Below, piece after piece: positions 1 through 5,907 of a stretch of DNA of 29,154 bases. The position numbers were made by a program, and so were the translations under genes. Position 1 is the first letter of the stretch. Each line of letters begins with the position of its first letter. The DNA is from an uncultured Sulfurovum sp. (GTDB lineage: Bacteria > Campylobacterota > Campylobacteria > Campylobacterales > Sulfurovaceae): contig CACVAR010000201.1 of the NCBI GenBank assembly GCA_902727905.1, forward strand, positions 1 to 29,154, given 5' to 3'. A model generated the notes under the pieces. That model made no database searches. It was not told the DNA's origin and saw nothing but the letters and a program-made list of their open reading frames with translations.

Positions 1-1206
1 CTCTCTCCAAATATCTTGAATAAACATTTTACTTTCTTCCCTCTGCAACATAATTGCTAAATCACTAGCACTATTTTCTTTTTTATATTTATTTATCCAT
101 TCAACTACATTTGGAAATATAGATTTCAATGAATTAATTTTATCACCATTAGTTTTATTACTAAATAATAACTCAATTGTCATTTGTTTTGCCTCTTTTC
201 TGCTCTCTAATCCAATTTCTTCTTGCATATATGTATACAGTTCACCAGAATAAGAAAGTGCTTTAAATAGCCTTACATCATCTCCAGTAACATCTGCTGG
301 TAATATGTGTGATAGTATAGCAAATTGTGAATTACATAAATCTAGTGACACCAAATCATTTGATTCTGTAATCTCATTCATTAACTCCCCACATAAATTG
401 GTTATATTAGTATCTAATCGGTTGTTTGTTGGATTTGTAGATGCATACCAATATCTTTTATCAATCTTATTAATTGAATCGCTGTAAGAGGCTAATATGT
501 AATCTCTCTTCATATTTATAAATACATTAGCATCCATTATGTAATACCTACTTTTATCTTGTATTAATGTTAATCCCTTTTCTTTTGCTTTTTTAATTGC
601 ATTCTCAGTTGAGCTCCAATAGTTCATTTCAAAGTTATCATTTTTTAAACATACTTTAAAATTATTATCTTCAATATCTTCATTAGTTCTAAAATTAGAA
701 ATAGATAAATTATCCATTCTTTCTTTAGTCATTTCCTTTAGTTTTTTAGTATTAATTTCTAAAGATTCAATGTCTGTAATAAATGACCTTCTAACCCAGT
801 TGTAGTCTACGTTTGCTTTAAAAAGTTCCCTATTATAGGATACAGTTACATAATTAGATATAGAGCATAAATCAGTAATAAATCTATTATTAATTTTGTA
901 ACATAAAGATTTACCTTTTGTATTACTATTTAAATTAAATTTATAAATATTATCACATACGATTATATTGTTGTTTAATAAGTAATCAACTGTTGTTTTA
1001 TATTTTTTACTTAATATAGTTTTTAGATAACTTGAAGGTAATTCAACAAATGAATAAAAGTTTTTATTTTCATCATTAGATTTATTTCTAATTATAGAAA
1101 TTAATTGATAACACTTCTTTTCTTGGATTGAAGTTAATTTCAATGATTTTATTTCTTCAACAATTTGTTTTGGTAATAAAGTAATTTTGTTTTGCTTGAT
1201 TTTCAT
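1..1206 (-). CDS. Diverged family A DNA polymerase-like protein, 3'-truncated by window edge
   Basis: This reading frame is open for 402 codons from an ATG at 1206 to the left edge, so the C-terminus is missing. The C-terminal part looks like a family A polymerase palm/fingers. Residues 289-294 (DLCNSQ) resemble motif A, with the aspartate a metal-binding candidate. R336 and K340 (SRKEAK, then LLF) resemble the motif B O-helix pattern. Residues 387-392 (LQREES) follow. Motif C (HD-type) would lie beyond the edge. The N-terminal 250 residues are not recognised. I recall similar 'NSQ ... R..AK' proteins from Bacteroidota mobile elements, but function is inferred. If correct, it would replicate phage DNA. 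It is transcribed leftward, divergently from the early block, and its leader contains a hairpin. It could instead be an inactive polymerase relative. Confidence 0.6.
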   Translation of the reverse strand, partial: MKIKQNKITLLPKQIVEEIKSLKLTSIQEKKCYQLISIIRNKSNDENKNFYSFVELPSSYLKTILSKKYKTTVDYLLNNNIIVCDNIYKFNLNSNTKGKSLCYKINNRFITDLCSISNYVTVSYNRELFKANVDYNWVRRSFITDIESLEINTKKLKEMTKERMDNLSISNFRTNEDIEDNNFKVCLKNDNFEMNYWSSTENAIKKAKEKGLTLIQDKSRYYIMDANVFINMKRDYILASYSDSINKIDKRYWYASTNPTNNRLDTNITNLCGELMNEITESNDLVSLDLCNSQFAILSHILPADVTGDDVRLFKALSYSGELYTYMQEEIGLESRKEAKQMTIELLFSNKTNGDKINSLKSIFPNVVEWINKYKKENSASDLAIMLQREESKMFIQDIWRE

Positions 1207-1248
1207 ATTCTACTTTTTATTTATTCTACTTTTTTTCCTGGAGTAGAA

Positions 1249-1270
1249 CCTAGGGTAATTACTCCCTAGG
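1249..1270. repeat. Near-palindrome CCTAGGG-N8-CCCTAGG in the polymerase-gene leader
   Basis: Arms 1249-1255 and 1264-1270 pair perfectly over 7 bp around an 8-nt spacer. It lies about 43 nt upstream of the minus-strand ATG at 1206 and is among the most GC-rich patches of the control region. Short GTAGAA/TTCTAC elements surround it: two copies in the same orientation at 1207-1233 and one inverted at 1243-1248. No T-run of a normal terminator follows on the upstream side, so an operator or a translational control hairpin is more likely. Confidence 0.5.
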
Positions 1271-1359
1271 AACCAGAGAATATTCATTAAGAATATTACT
1301 TGTTATGTAAATAAATATATAGAAAAATTCATTTCTCACATTTATTTGATAAAACTTAT

Positions 1360-1402
1360 AAAATAATTATTAAGAAATCAAGTGTAAATCAATAATTATT
1401 TT
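1360..1402. repeat. 12-bp AT-only inverted repeat
   Basis: Arm 1360-1371 (AAAATAATTATT) is perfectly complementary to 1391-1402, with a 19-nt spacer. On the plus strand a few more T residues follow, so it could act as a weak terminator, but it lies between divergent genes with nothing upstream to terminate. A cruciform or a protein-binding site near an origin is possible. Chance is not excluded in DNA this AT-rich. Confidence 0.35.
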
Positions 1403-1503
1403 TTGTTAATACAAATATACAACTTTTATTTTAAATATTAAGGGTAAATTTAATAAATTATTTATCTGTAATTTTATATAGCTACATCCATTGGTATCAT
1501 TGG

Positions 1504-1545
1504 GTTTGCTTTAAAAAGTTCCCTATTATAGGATACAACTACATA
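1504..1545. repeat. Non-coding copy of part of the polymerase-like gene (matches 811-852)
   Basis: Positions 1504-1545 match 811-852 in the same orientation at 40 of 42 bases, with the first 34 identical. The original copy encodes about residues 120-132 of the minus-strand polymerase-like protein. In the stray copy the same frame still reads VSYNRELFKAN, within a 32-codon frame that starts at an ATG near 1576 and soon stops. Looser similarity continues to about 1580, while homology ends abruptly at 1503. Confidence 0.8.
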
Positions 1546-1622
1546 TACATAATATAAACATAATCTATACATAAAATCTCATAAATAAAATGTTCCAATA
1601 TAAGAGGGTAATAAAGAAATAG

Positions 1623-1722
1623 ATATTAATTTGTAATACCTAACAAGCCAATAACAAATTAATTCTTAATTACCTTTTATTTAAACCTTCAATTGTTTAA
1701 TATTAATTTGTAATACATAACA
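1623..1722 (+). promoter_or_regulatory. Repeated promoter-like element (two 23-nt copies) ahead of the early block
   Basis: Copies at 1623-1645 and 1700-1722 match at 22 of 23 positions. Each contains TTAATTTG followed by TAATAC. TTAATTTG is one base off the Bacteroidota -7 consensus TAnnTTTG. The same TTTGTAATA string recurs at 5901-5909, just before the HNH gene. The second copy ends about 17 nt before the first early gene. Tandem host-type promoters are the simplest reading; paired operators are an alternative. Confidence 0.45.
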
Positions 1723-1739
1723 CAGCAAATAAATAAAAT

Positions 1740-2120
1740 ATGATTGAAGTTAAAAAAGGAAGAAAAGCAAGAACATTAAAGATAAATTCTAAAACAAAGA
1801 TTGGAGTAATATCATATCCCAGCCAAGATTTGTGGATTGATACAGTGCTTCGTTATGATTTTAACACTACAGAAGAAGTATCCAATTTCACAAATAAAAT
1901 AAATAAAGTAATTAGAGAGCTCTCAAGGGCTTTAAATTCCCCGATGAATGCTTGCATATCTACAAGTGATTTAACACAAATAGCGTTAGAAAGAACAAAG
2001 CTAAATAAGATTAAATTAAGTGCTACCATCTATTTCCCAAAAGAATTTGAAAACATATATGATTTAGATTTAGAATTAATCAAAAAATATTTAGATAAAT
2101 TAAATGAAATTACTTTATAA
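1740..2120 (+). CDS. Hypothetical early protein, 126 aa
   Basis: I do not recognise this protein. It has a basic N-terminus (MIEVKKGRKARTLKI) and then a mixed alpha/beta sequence. It contains no cysteine motif, membrane segment or nucleotide-binding motif. The ATG follows an A-rich leader with no Shine-Dalgarno, as usual for Bacteroidota. It is the first gene rightward from the divergent control region, directly downstream of the repeated promoter-like element. That position and its small size suggest an immediate-early protein, perhaps a regulator or host-takeover factor, but this is inference from position only. Confidence 0.75.
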   Translation: MIEVKKGRKARTLKINSKTKIGVISYPSQDLWIDTVLRYDFNTTEEVSNFTNKINKVIRELSRALNSPMNACISTSDLTQIALERTKLNKIKLSATIYFPKEFENIYDLDLELIKKYLDKLNEITL

Positions 2121-2143
2121 ACTTTTTTTATTACTATTTATAA
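2121..2143 (+). promoter_or_regulatory. Putative phage promoter, early-type (T-rich box plus ACTATTTATAA)
   Basis: A T-rich box at 2122-2129 (CTTTTTTT) is followed by ACTATTTATAA, with TATTTATAA at 2135-2143, ten bases before the ATG at 2154. The same two-part arrangement occurs before the nuclease gene (3344-3373) and, on the other strand, before the gene starting at 28785. The shared layout supports a promoter rather than chance AT-richness. Confidence 0.5.
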
Positions 2144-2153
2144 ACAAAAACAA

Positions 2154-2804
2154 ATGGTTACAATAGAAGAAATATATTATTATTTATCATTCCATCACCT
2201 AAATGATGACGTTAAACAAGATTTAGCAATTAAACTGTGGGAGAATAGAAATAAATATAACCCAGAAATAGCAAAAGCATCTACTTGGGTTTCTGCTGCA
2301 GTTAAGAATCATTTAATTTCTATTTCAAGAACAACGGATTTCAAAGAAAATAACAAAACAAGTAACTTTTCTAAATTTATAAAAGAAGATAATGAAAACT
2401 TCGAGTATAATTTATTAGATGAAATACTCACTTCTAACGAGTTTAATCCAGAAAATGAATATAGTAGACAAGAAAGAAAAGAATATTGCTTAGAGTTGAT
2501 AAAAAACCTATCAAACGATATACAAAAGATTGTTTATATGTACTCAGAAGGATTTACATTTGATGAGATTGGTTTAAAATTAAATATAGGCAAGAGCACG
2601 GTATATAAACACTATCAAAATGCTATTTCAGAATTAAGGTTGGGTACTTATAAAGTTTATCATTTAGTAAACACCCAAACGAAAGAAAAATATAAAGTTA
2701 AATCATTTAAACAAGCATCTAATATAGTTGGTTGCAGTGGTCAATCTGTTAGTAATGCATACAAACAAAATTCTTTATTAAAAAAAATATGGAGAATAAG
2801 TTGA
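2154..2804 (+). CDS. Sigma-70-like factor with C-terminal NUMOD1-like domain
   Basis: Residues about 17-60 resemble sigma region 2 (DDVKQDLAIKLWE, then STWVSAAVKNHLIS). Residues 113-164 form a region 4 helix-turn-helix (SNDIQKIVYMYSEGFTFDEI, then LNIGKSTVYKHYQ). The last 51 residues match the NUMOD1 pattern: hydrophobic strand, charged turn, then SFKQASNIVGCSGQSVSNA and a terminal KKIWRIS. NUMOD1 is a small DNA-binding module usually attached to homing endonucleases. The likely role is directing host RNA polymerase to phage promoters, with the extra module adding DNA contacts. A promoter-like element lies immediately upstream, so self-regulation is possible. The sigma identity is based on pattern, since phage sigma factors diverge strongly. 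Confidence 0.7.
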   Translation: MVTIEEIYYYLSFHHLNDDVKQDLAIKLWENRNKYNPEIAKASTWVSAAVKNHLISISRTTDFKENNKTSNFSKFIKEDNENFEYNLLDEILTSNEFNPENEYSRQERKEYCLELIKNLSNDIQKIVYMYSEGFTFDEIGLKLNIGKSTVYKHYQNAISELRLGTYKVYHLVNTQTKEKYKVKSFKQASNIVGCSGQSVSNAYKQNSLLKKIWRIS

Positions 2805-2820
2805 TTTAATAGAATTACTA

Positions 2821-2833
2821 ACTATTTATATAA
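2821..2833 (+). promoter_or_regulatory. Putative phage promoter element ACTATTTATAT
   Basis: TATTTATAT at 2823-2831 lies five bases before the ATG at 2837, in gene orientation and preceded by ACTA as at the 2121-2143 site. The upstream T-rich box is weaker here (TTGATTTAATAG). Confidence 0.4.
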
Positions 2834-2836
2834 CAT

Positions 2837-3340
2837 ATGAAAAAATTAGAAAACAAATATATAAATGAAGCATATGCTTACTTGGAGAAGTGGGCACCAT
2901 TTTTCACTTTAGACGAAGATGATAAACAAGATATTATATTTAAGTTTTACAAATATTATAAACCAGGTAAAACTCCAGTGAATGGTTTCGTTAATATGTT
3001 ATGCAAACAACTTAAACAAGAGAAGTATTTTAAGCAAGGTAAAAAAAGAAAACACAATGGAACCAATTCAATTGACGCAAATGAAACAACAGATTGGATT
3101 AATTATTTAATTGATGATGGGGTTTTTAAAATTGATGAAGAAGAGTTATTGAACGAAAGAAAAGTGTTAATACAATATTATATGAGCGTACTAACTGATA
3201 AAGAGAAATTAATGATTGATAAATACTATTTACAAGGCTTCAATCAAAATGAATTAGCTGTTGAATATGGTTGCACAAGTCAAAATATTAGTGAGATAAT
3301 AAGGAAAGGAATAAAAAAAATTAAAAATAATATTAAATAA
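2837..3340 (+). CDS. Second sigma-70-like protein, 167 aa
   Basis: Residues about 26-70 look like a shortened region 2 (DEDDKQDIIFKFYKYYKP, then VNGFVNMLCKQLKQEKYF). Residues about 113-165 are a region 4-like helix-turn-helix (LTDKEKLMIDKYYLQGFNQN, then CTSQNISEIIRKGIKKIK). A basic linker rich in lysine separates them. Regions 1 and 3 are absent, as in ECF-type and phage sigma factors. It follows the NUMOD1-bearing sigma-like gene by 32 bases and has its own upstream promoter-like element. It probably recognises a subset of phage promoters; it could also act as an anti-sigma or co-regulator. Confidence 0.65.
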   Translation: MKKLENKYINEAYAYLEKWAPFFTLDEDDKQDIIFKFYKYYKPGKTPVNGFVNMLCKQLKQEKYFKQGKKRKHNGTNSIDANETTDWINYLIDDGVFKIDEEELLNERKVLIQYYMSVLTDKEKLMIDKYYLQGFNQNELAVEYGCTSQNISEIIRKGIKKIKNNIK

Positions 3341-3343
3341 AAC

Positions 3344-3373
3344 GAATTTTACTTTTTTTAATACTATTTATTA
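3344..3373 (+). promoter_or_regulatory. Putative phage promoter, early-type
   Basis: The T-rich box ACTTTTTTTAATACTATTTA spans 3351-3370 and is nearly identical to the 2121-2140 site. TATTTATTA occupies 3365-3373, 16 bases before the ATG at 3390. Confidence 0.5.
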
Positions 3374-3389
3374 TTAAACAAACAAAGAT

Positions 3390-3854
3390 ATGAACAATTT
3401 TCTAAAATTAGAAACAACAAAACTAGGTACAGCTGCAGAAGATATGGTTGGAAGCGAATTTATTATTTCAAAAGGATATATGCCATTTAATCCAGCAGTT
3501 AGTTGTTCACACCCAATTGACTTTATTGCAATGTCTGGAGCTTCAAAATTTAACTTAGATGTTAAAGCTAAAAGTAGAATGGTATACCTACCATATACTG
3601 GAATTGATTTAAAAGATTATAATGAATATAAAACATATACTGAGCCAACATATCTTTTGTTTGTTGACCCATCATCATCATCAGTATATGGACAATGGCT
3701 TAGTAGGCTTGATAAACATCCATCTAAGATATATGGTGGTGGTAATATGGAAGAAGTAATAGTGTGGCCCGTAAGTGGAATGACACATTACAGAGATTTA
3801 ACAACAGAAGAAACAAAAACATTAAAACAATATGAAAACTCAAACTACAGATAA
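3390..3854 (+). CDS. PD-(D/E)XK nuclease-like protein, 154 aa
   Basis: The PD-(D/E)XK pattern is visible: E17 in the first helix (KLGTAAEDMVGSEF), D44 in HPIDFIAM, and D57-V58-K59 in FNLDVKAKSR, followed by an aromatic-rich C-terminal half. This arrangement is shared by Holliday-junction resolvases and by small phage endonucleases that process DNA ends or branches. In a phage early block it would most plausibly act in recombination, branch resolution before packaging, or host DNA breakdown; the sequence alone does not decide which. It has its own promoter-like element, and its end is overlapped by a 50-codon frame. Confidence 0.6.
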   Translation: MNNFLKLETTKLGTAAEDMVGSEFIISKGYMPFNPAVSCSHPIDFIAMSGASKFNLDVKAKSRMVYLPYTGIDLKDYNEYKTYTEPTYLLFVDPSSSSVYGQWLSRLDKHPSKIYGGGNMEEVIVWPVSGMTHYRDLTTEETKTLKQYENSNYR

Positions 3855-3984
3855 TTTAACTCCAAGAGAATTGTACAGCAGATTGCAAAAACTAAATAAC
3901 AAAATAGAAAATTTAATAATTAAAAATGAAAAAGCCAGATATGAGGAAGCTAATCGAAAATTGGGAGAAATCAAAAAAGCTTAA
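3832..3984 (+). CDS. Possible small coiled-coil protein, 50 aa
   Basis: An ATG at 3832 opens a 50-codon frame that overlaps the nuclease gene by 23 bases and the next gene by 59 bases, each in a different frame. The protein is hydrophilic and helical, with a leucine/isoleucine heptad-like middle (LYSRLQKLNNKIENLIIKNE). It fills what would otherwise be a 71-base gap, and overlapping starts are common in this block. It resembles no family I know. The alternative is that it is a chance frame. Confidence 0.45.
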   Translation: MKTQTTDNLTPRELYSRLQKLNNKIENLIIKNEKARYEEANRKLGEIKKA

Positions 3985-4414
3985 ACAATTTAAAGATGAG
4001 CTAGAAAGATTGAGAAACACCTTCTTTCAAATAAATGATAATATTATGAATGAAGAGTTAACAACAGAAGAGTTTGAAGAAATGATTGATATACTAATTG
4101 AATCTTATTTGGATAAAAAATTAATGTTTGAAGAAATAAATGACCTTCAATTACAATCAATTGGTGATAAAGAAGAGATACTAGAAAGGCACAGAATTAA
4201 TTTAAATATCTGGTATGTATTTCTTTTAAACTTCCACAAAGCAGAAGAATATATTATCTGTAAAAAAATAAAAGATATAATCTTATTAGAGAAAGTAGAT
4301 TTCTTTGATGTAATAAAAGAGTTTAGATTGGATTTATATAAAGATGAAAACTTCCAACTTCAAATAAATTCACATTACAGAGAATGTGAAAAAAAATTTA
4401 AAAAACAAATATGA
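3926..4414 (+). CDS. Hypothetical early protein, 162 aa, helical
   Basis: I do not recognise this protein. It is strongly helical and charged, with many Glu, Lys, Ile and Leu, and has no membrane segment or cysteine motif. The N-terminal 50 residues could form a coiled coil (LKQFKDELERLRNTF). The first ATG of the frame lies inside the small upstream frame. The gene ends with an ATGA overlap into the next gene, which suggests translational coupling of the pair. Position between the nuclease and a third sigma-like gene suggests an early accessory function. Confidence 0.75.
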   Translation: MKKPDMRKLIENWEKSKKLKQFKDELERLRNTFFQINDNIMNEELTTEEFEEMIDILIESYLDKKLMFEEINDLQLQSIGDKEEILERHRINLNIWYVFLLNFHKAEEYIICKKIKDIILLEKVDFFDVIKEFRLDLYKDENFQLQINSHYRECEKKFKKQI

Positions 4415-4743
4415 AAGATATAGATATAGAATGGCTTGAAGTTCTAGGAAAAAGTAATACAAAAGATTTAATTGAAGATGTTCAAGTACATTTATCACTA
4501 GATTTATTAGATGTTATTTTAAATTTAACAAATGAAATACCAAATGATTTATCTGAATTAACTGAGAAATATGCAGCAGTGATTATACTATTAGATATAA
4601 GAGAAGAGTATGAGCTATGTAATGAGGTTATAGAGTGTTTTATCAGAATAATGAGTTATGACCCTCAAGCAACAGAATCTTTTATTAGAATGCTTCTAAA
4701 TAAACAAATAGAAATTTTTAAAAACTTAAACAATAATGGATAA
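4411..4743 (+). CDS. Hypothetical early protein, 110 aa
   Basis: This is an acidic, all-helical small protein of unknown function (MKDIDIEWLEVLGKSNTKDL, later EEYELCNEVIECF). It overlaps the upstream gene by 4 bases and the downstream sigma-like gene by 8 bases, so all three are probably translated together. The coupling invites the idea of a partner, such as an anti-sigma or chaperone for the sigma-like protein, but nothing in the sequence proves it. Confidence 0.75.
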   Translation: MKDIDIEWLEVLGKSNTKDLIEDVQVHLSLDLLDVILNLTNEIPNDLSELTEKYAAVIILLDIREEYELCNEVIECFIRIMSYDPQATESFIRMLLNKQIEIFKNLNNNG

Positions 4744-5302
4744 TTTAGATAAAGCATTAACAGAAATGGTGACACCCAATACAATTTTATATGATGCCAT
4801 AAATAAAAACTTGGGTTCTTATAATTTGCATAAAAGAGATGAGTTAATTTCTGAAATAGCAATATCTCTTTGCTCGAATAGAAAAAAAATAAATAAGATA
4901 ATTGAAAAAAAAGAATTCTTATATTACTTTTTAATGATTCTAAGAAATCAAATCAAATCTTCTACTTCAAGTTTTCACAAGAATTGTAGAGAAACTATAA
5001 CTTCAAACTTTAATGTGGTAGATAAATCATTTGAAACAATAGATGTAAGCAATGAAGATGAAATCGAATATAACCAAATGGTTGAAGGTAAAAGAGAATT
5101 AGTTAAAATTGCCAGAGAAAGTGTTAAAGTAAGTTGGTTTGATGCTGAAATATTTAAATTATATTTTGATGAAGGAATGACATATAGAGAAATTGAAGGT
5201 GAATGTGGTATAGACCACTGCTTAGCTTGGCATTCAGTTAAATCAACAAAGAAAAAATTAATTAAAAGAATAAAAAATTTAGAAAAAACAAAAAAGTATT
5301 AA
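4736..5302 (+). CDS. Third sigma-70-like protein, 188 aa
   Basis: The C-terminal part (about residues 133-180) shows a region 4-like helix-turn-helix: FDAEIFKLYFDEGMTYREIE, then CGIDHCLAWHSVKSTKKKLI. The middle (about 60-80: LYYFLMILRNQIKSSTSSF) resembles the end of sigma region 2, where a helix carries the DNA-strand-opening residues. The overall plan, a two-domain protein under 200 aa with an acidic linker, matches the other two sigma-like genes upstream, but sequence identity among them is low. It overlaps its upstream neighbour by 8 bases. The call is weaker than for the first two; a plain helix-turn-helix regulator is the alternative. Confidence 0.55.
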   Translation: MDNLDKALTEMVTPNTILYDAINKNLGSYNLHKRDELISEIAISLCSNRKKINKIIEKKEFLYYFLMILRNQIKSSTSSFHKNCRETITSNFNVVDKSFETIDVSNEDEIEYNQMVEGKRELVKIARESVKVSWFDAEIFKLYFDEGMTYREIEGECGIDHCLAWHSVKSTKKKLIKRIKNLEKTKKY

Positions 5303-5304
5303 AC

Positions 5305-5314
5305 ATATTTATAT
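5305..5314 (+). promoter_or_regulatory. Putative phage promoter element ATATTTATAT
   Basis: TATTTATAT at 5306-5314 ends four bases before the ATG at 5319. It falls in the short gap after the third sigma-like gene, in gene orientation. The T-rich upstream box is missing, so this is one of the weaker copies. Confidence 0.3.
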
Positions 5315-5318
5315 ACAG

Positions 5319-5552
5319 ATGGAAATAATAATTAAAAGTATACAATACACCGCAGTTTGGTGGGTAATAATAACGATGATAACTTCATTAATCAATAAAT
5401 ATGACTATCACAAGTTTGATAGATTCCTCTGTATTAAATGTATCTCATTTTGGGGGACGTTAATTCTAACGCAAAATGTATTTATTGCAGCAGTTGCATC
5501 GTTATTAGCTTACTGGATAGATAAAATGGATGATAAAAATATAAATTTATAA
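5319..5552 (+). CDS. Small membrane protein, 77 aa, two TM segments
   Basis: Two hydrophobic helices are clear, at about residues 8-27 (after MEIIIKS) and 38-67, joined by a basic loop (NKYDYHKFDR). The motif FLCIKCISFWGTLIL at the start of the second helix resembles the Cys-x2-Cys-x-Ser-Phe-Trp signature of small phage and bacterial DUF1360-type membrane proteins. The role is unknown. In a phage early block, candidates include superinfection exclusion or membrane anchoring of replication, but a lysis role is also possible. It lies 9 bases upstream of the next gene. Confidence 0.7.
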   Translation: MEIIIKSIQYTAVWWVIITMITSLINKYDYHKFDRFLCIKCISFWGTLILTQNVFIAAVASLLAYWIDKMDDKNINL

Positions 5553-5561
5553 AACAAAACA

Positions 5562-5894
5562 ATGGAAATTACAAAAGAAGATTATTTAATTTTACAAGAG
5601 ATATTAAAGTATAAGAAATCAGATGGTAAAAAAACTCACACAATGGAGCAATTCATACAAAGAAATATTGACCCAAAAGTAAAAGTGTGTAACTACTGTC
5701 CATCTCAGATTAGATTTGCGTGGAACAGAATTAAAAACTGGTATGCAAAAAACAAAGAAGCTATTGATAATTCTTATAATTCAATAGAAGAAGATAATAC
5801 AAACAAAACTGCACACTATTGCAAATGTGGTAAAAAAGAATTACCAACTAAAAGAAGTAAATATTGTGATGAATGTCGTATAATAAAAAAATAA
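5562..5894 (+). CDS. Small zinc-ribbon-like protein, 110 aa
   Basis: The C-terminus has a likely zinc-binding set: CKCGKKELP, then YCDEC about 13 residues later. Another pair (KVCNYCPSQIRFAWNRIKNW) lies in the middle, in a helix rich in Trp and Arg. The N-terminal 40 residues are helical. This layout suggests DNA or RNA binding. It lies between a membrane protein and the homing endonuclease upstream of terminase. I do not recognise a specific family. Confidence 0.7.
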   Translation: MEITKEDYLILQEILKYKKSDGKKTHTMEQFIQRNIDPKVKVCNYCPSQIRFAWNRIKNWYAKNKEAIDNSYNSIEEDNTNKTAHYCKCGKKELPTKRSKYCDECRIIKK

Positions 5895-5895
5895 A

Positions 5896-5903
5896 TATAT
5901 TTG
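5896..5903 (+). promoter_or_regulatory. TAnnTTTG-type (-7) promoter element before the HNH gene
   Basis: TATATTTG matches the Bacteroidota -7 consensus TAnnTTTG exactly and is followed by TAATATG, in which the gene starts. It is only four bases from the ATG, so an mRNA from here would be essentially leaderless. The -33 element is not clear, so this is a weak call. Confidence 0.3.
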
Positions 5904-5907
5904 TAAT

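Larger units (their letters stand above)
1207..1739. promoter_or_regulatory. Divergent gene-free control region between the polymerase-like gene and the early block
   Basis: I see no credible gene in these 533 bases. The region is extremely AT-rich and lies between outward-facing transcription units, so it must hold promoters for both. It contains a 7-bp hairpin/near-palindrome (1249-1270), a 12-bp AT inverted repeat (1360-1402), a stray copy of part of the polymerase gene (1504-1545) and a 23-nt promoter-like repeat pair (1623-1645 and 1700-1722). A replication origin here is possible, as the region flanks a polymerase-like gene, but no clear iteron set is visible. Confidence 0.6.

Noticed and set aside
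305..487. Plus-strand 60-aa frame at the left end
   Set aside because: It lies wholly antisense to the 402-codon polymerase-like frame and has no leader or motif.
1623..1722. Two repeats with a 54-base spacer as a mini CRISPR array
   Set aside because: Only two copies, no Cas gene, and the repeat contains a promoter-like TTTG element, so tandem promoters fit better.
1740..2120. First early protein as an antitoxin or repressor
   Set aside because: The basic N-terminus alone is not evidence, and no helix-turn-helix or toxin partner could be seen.
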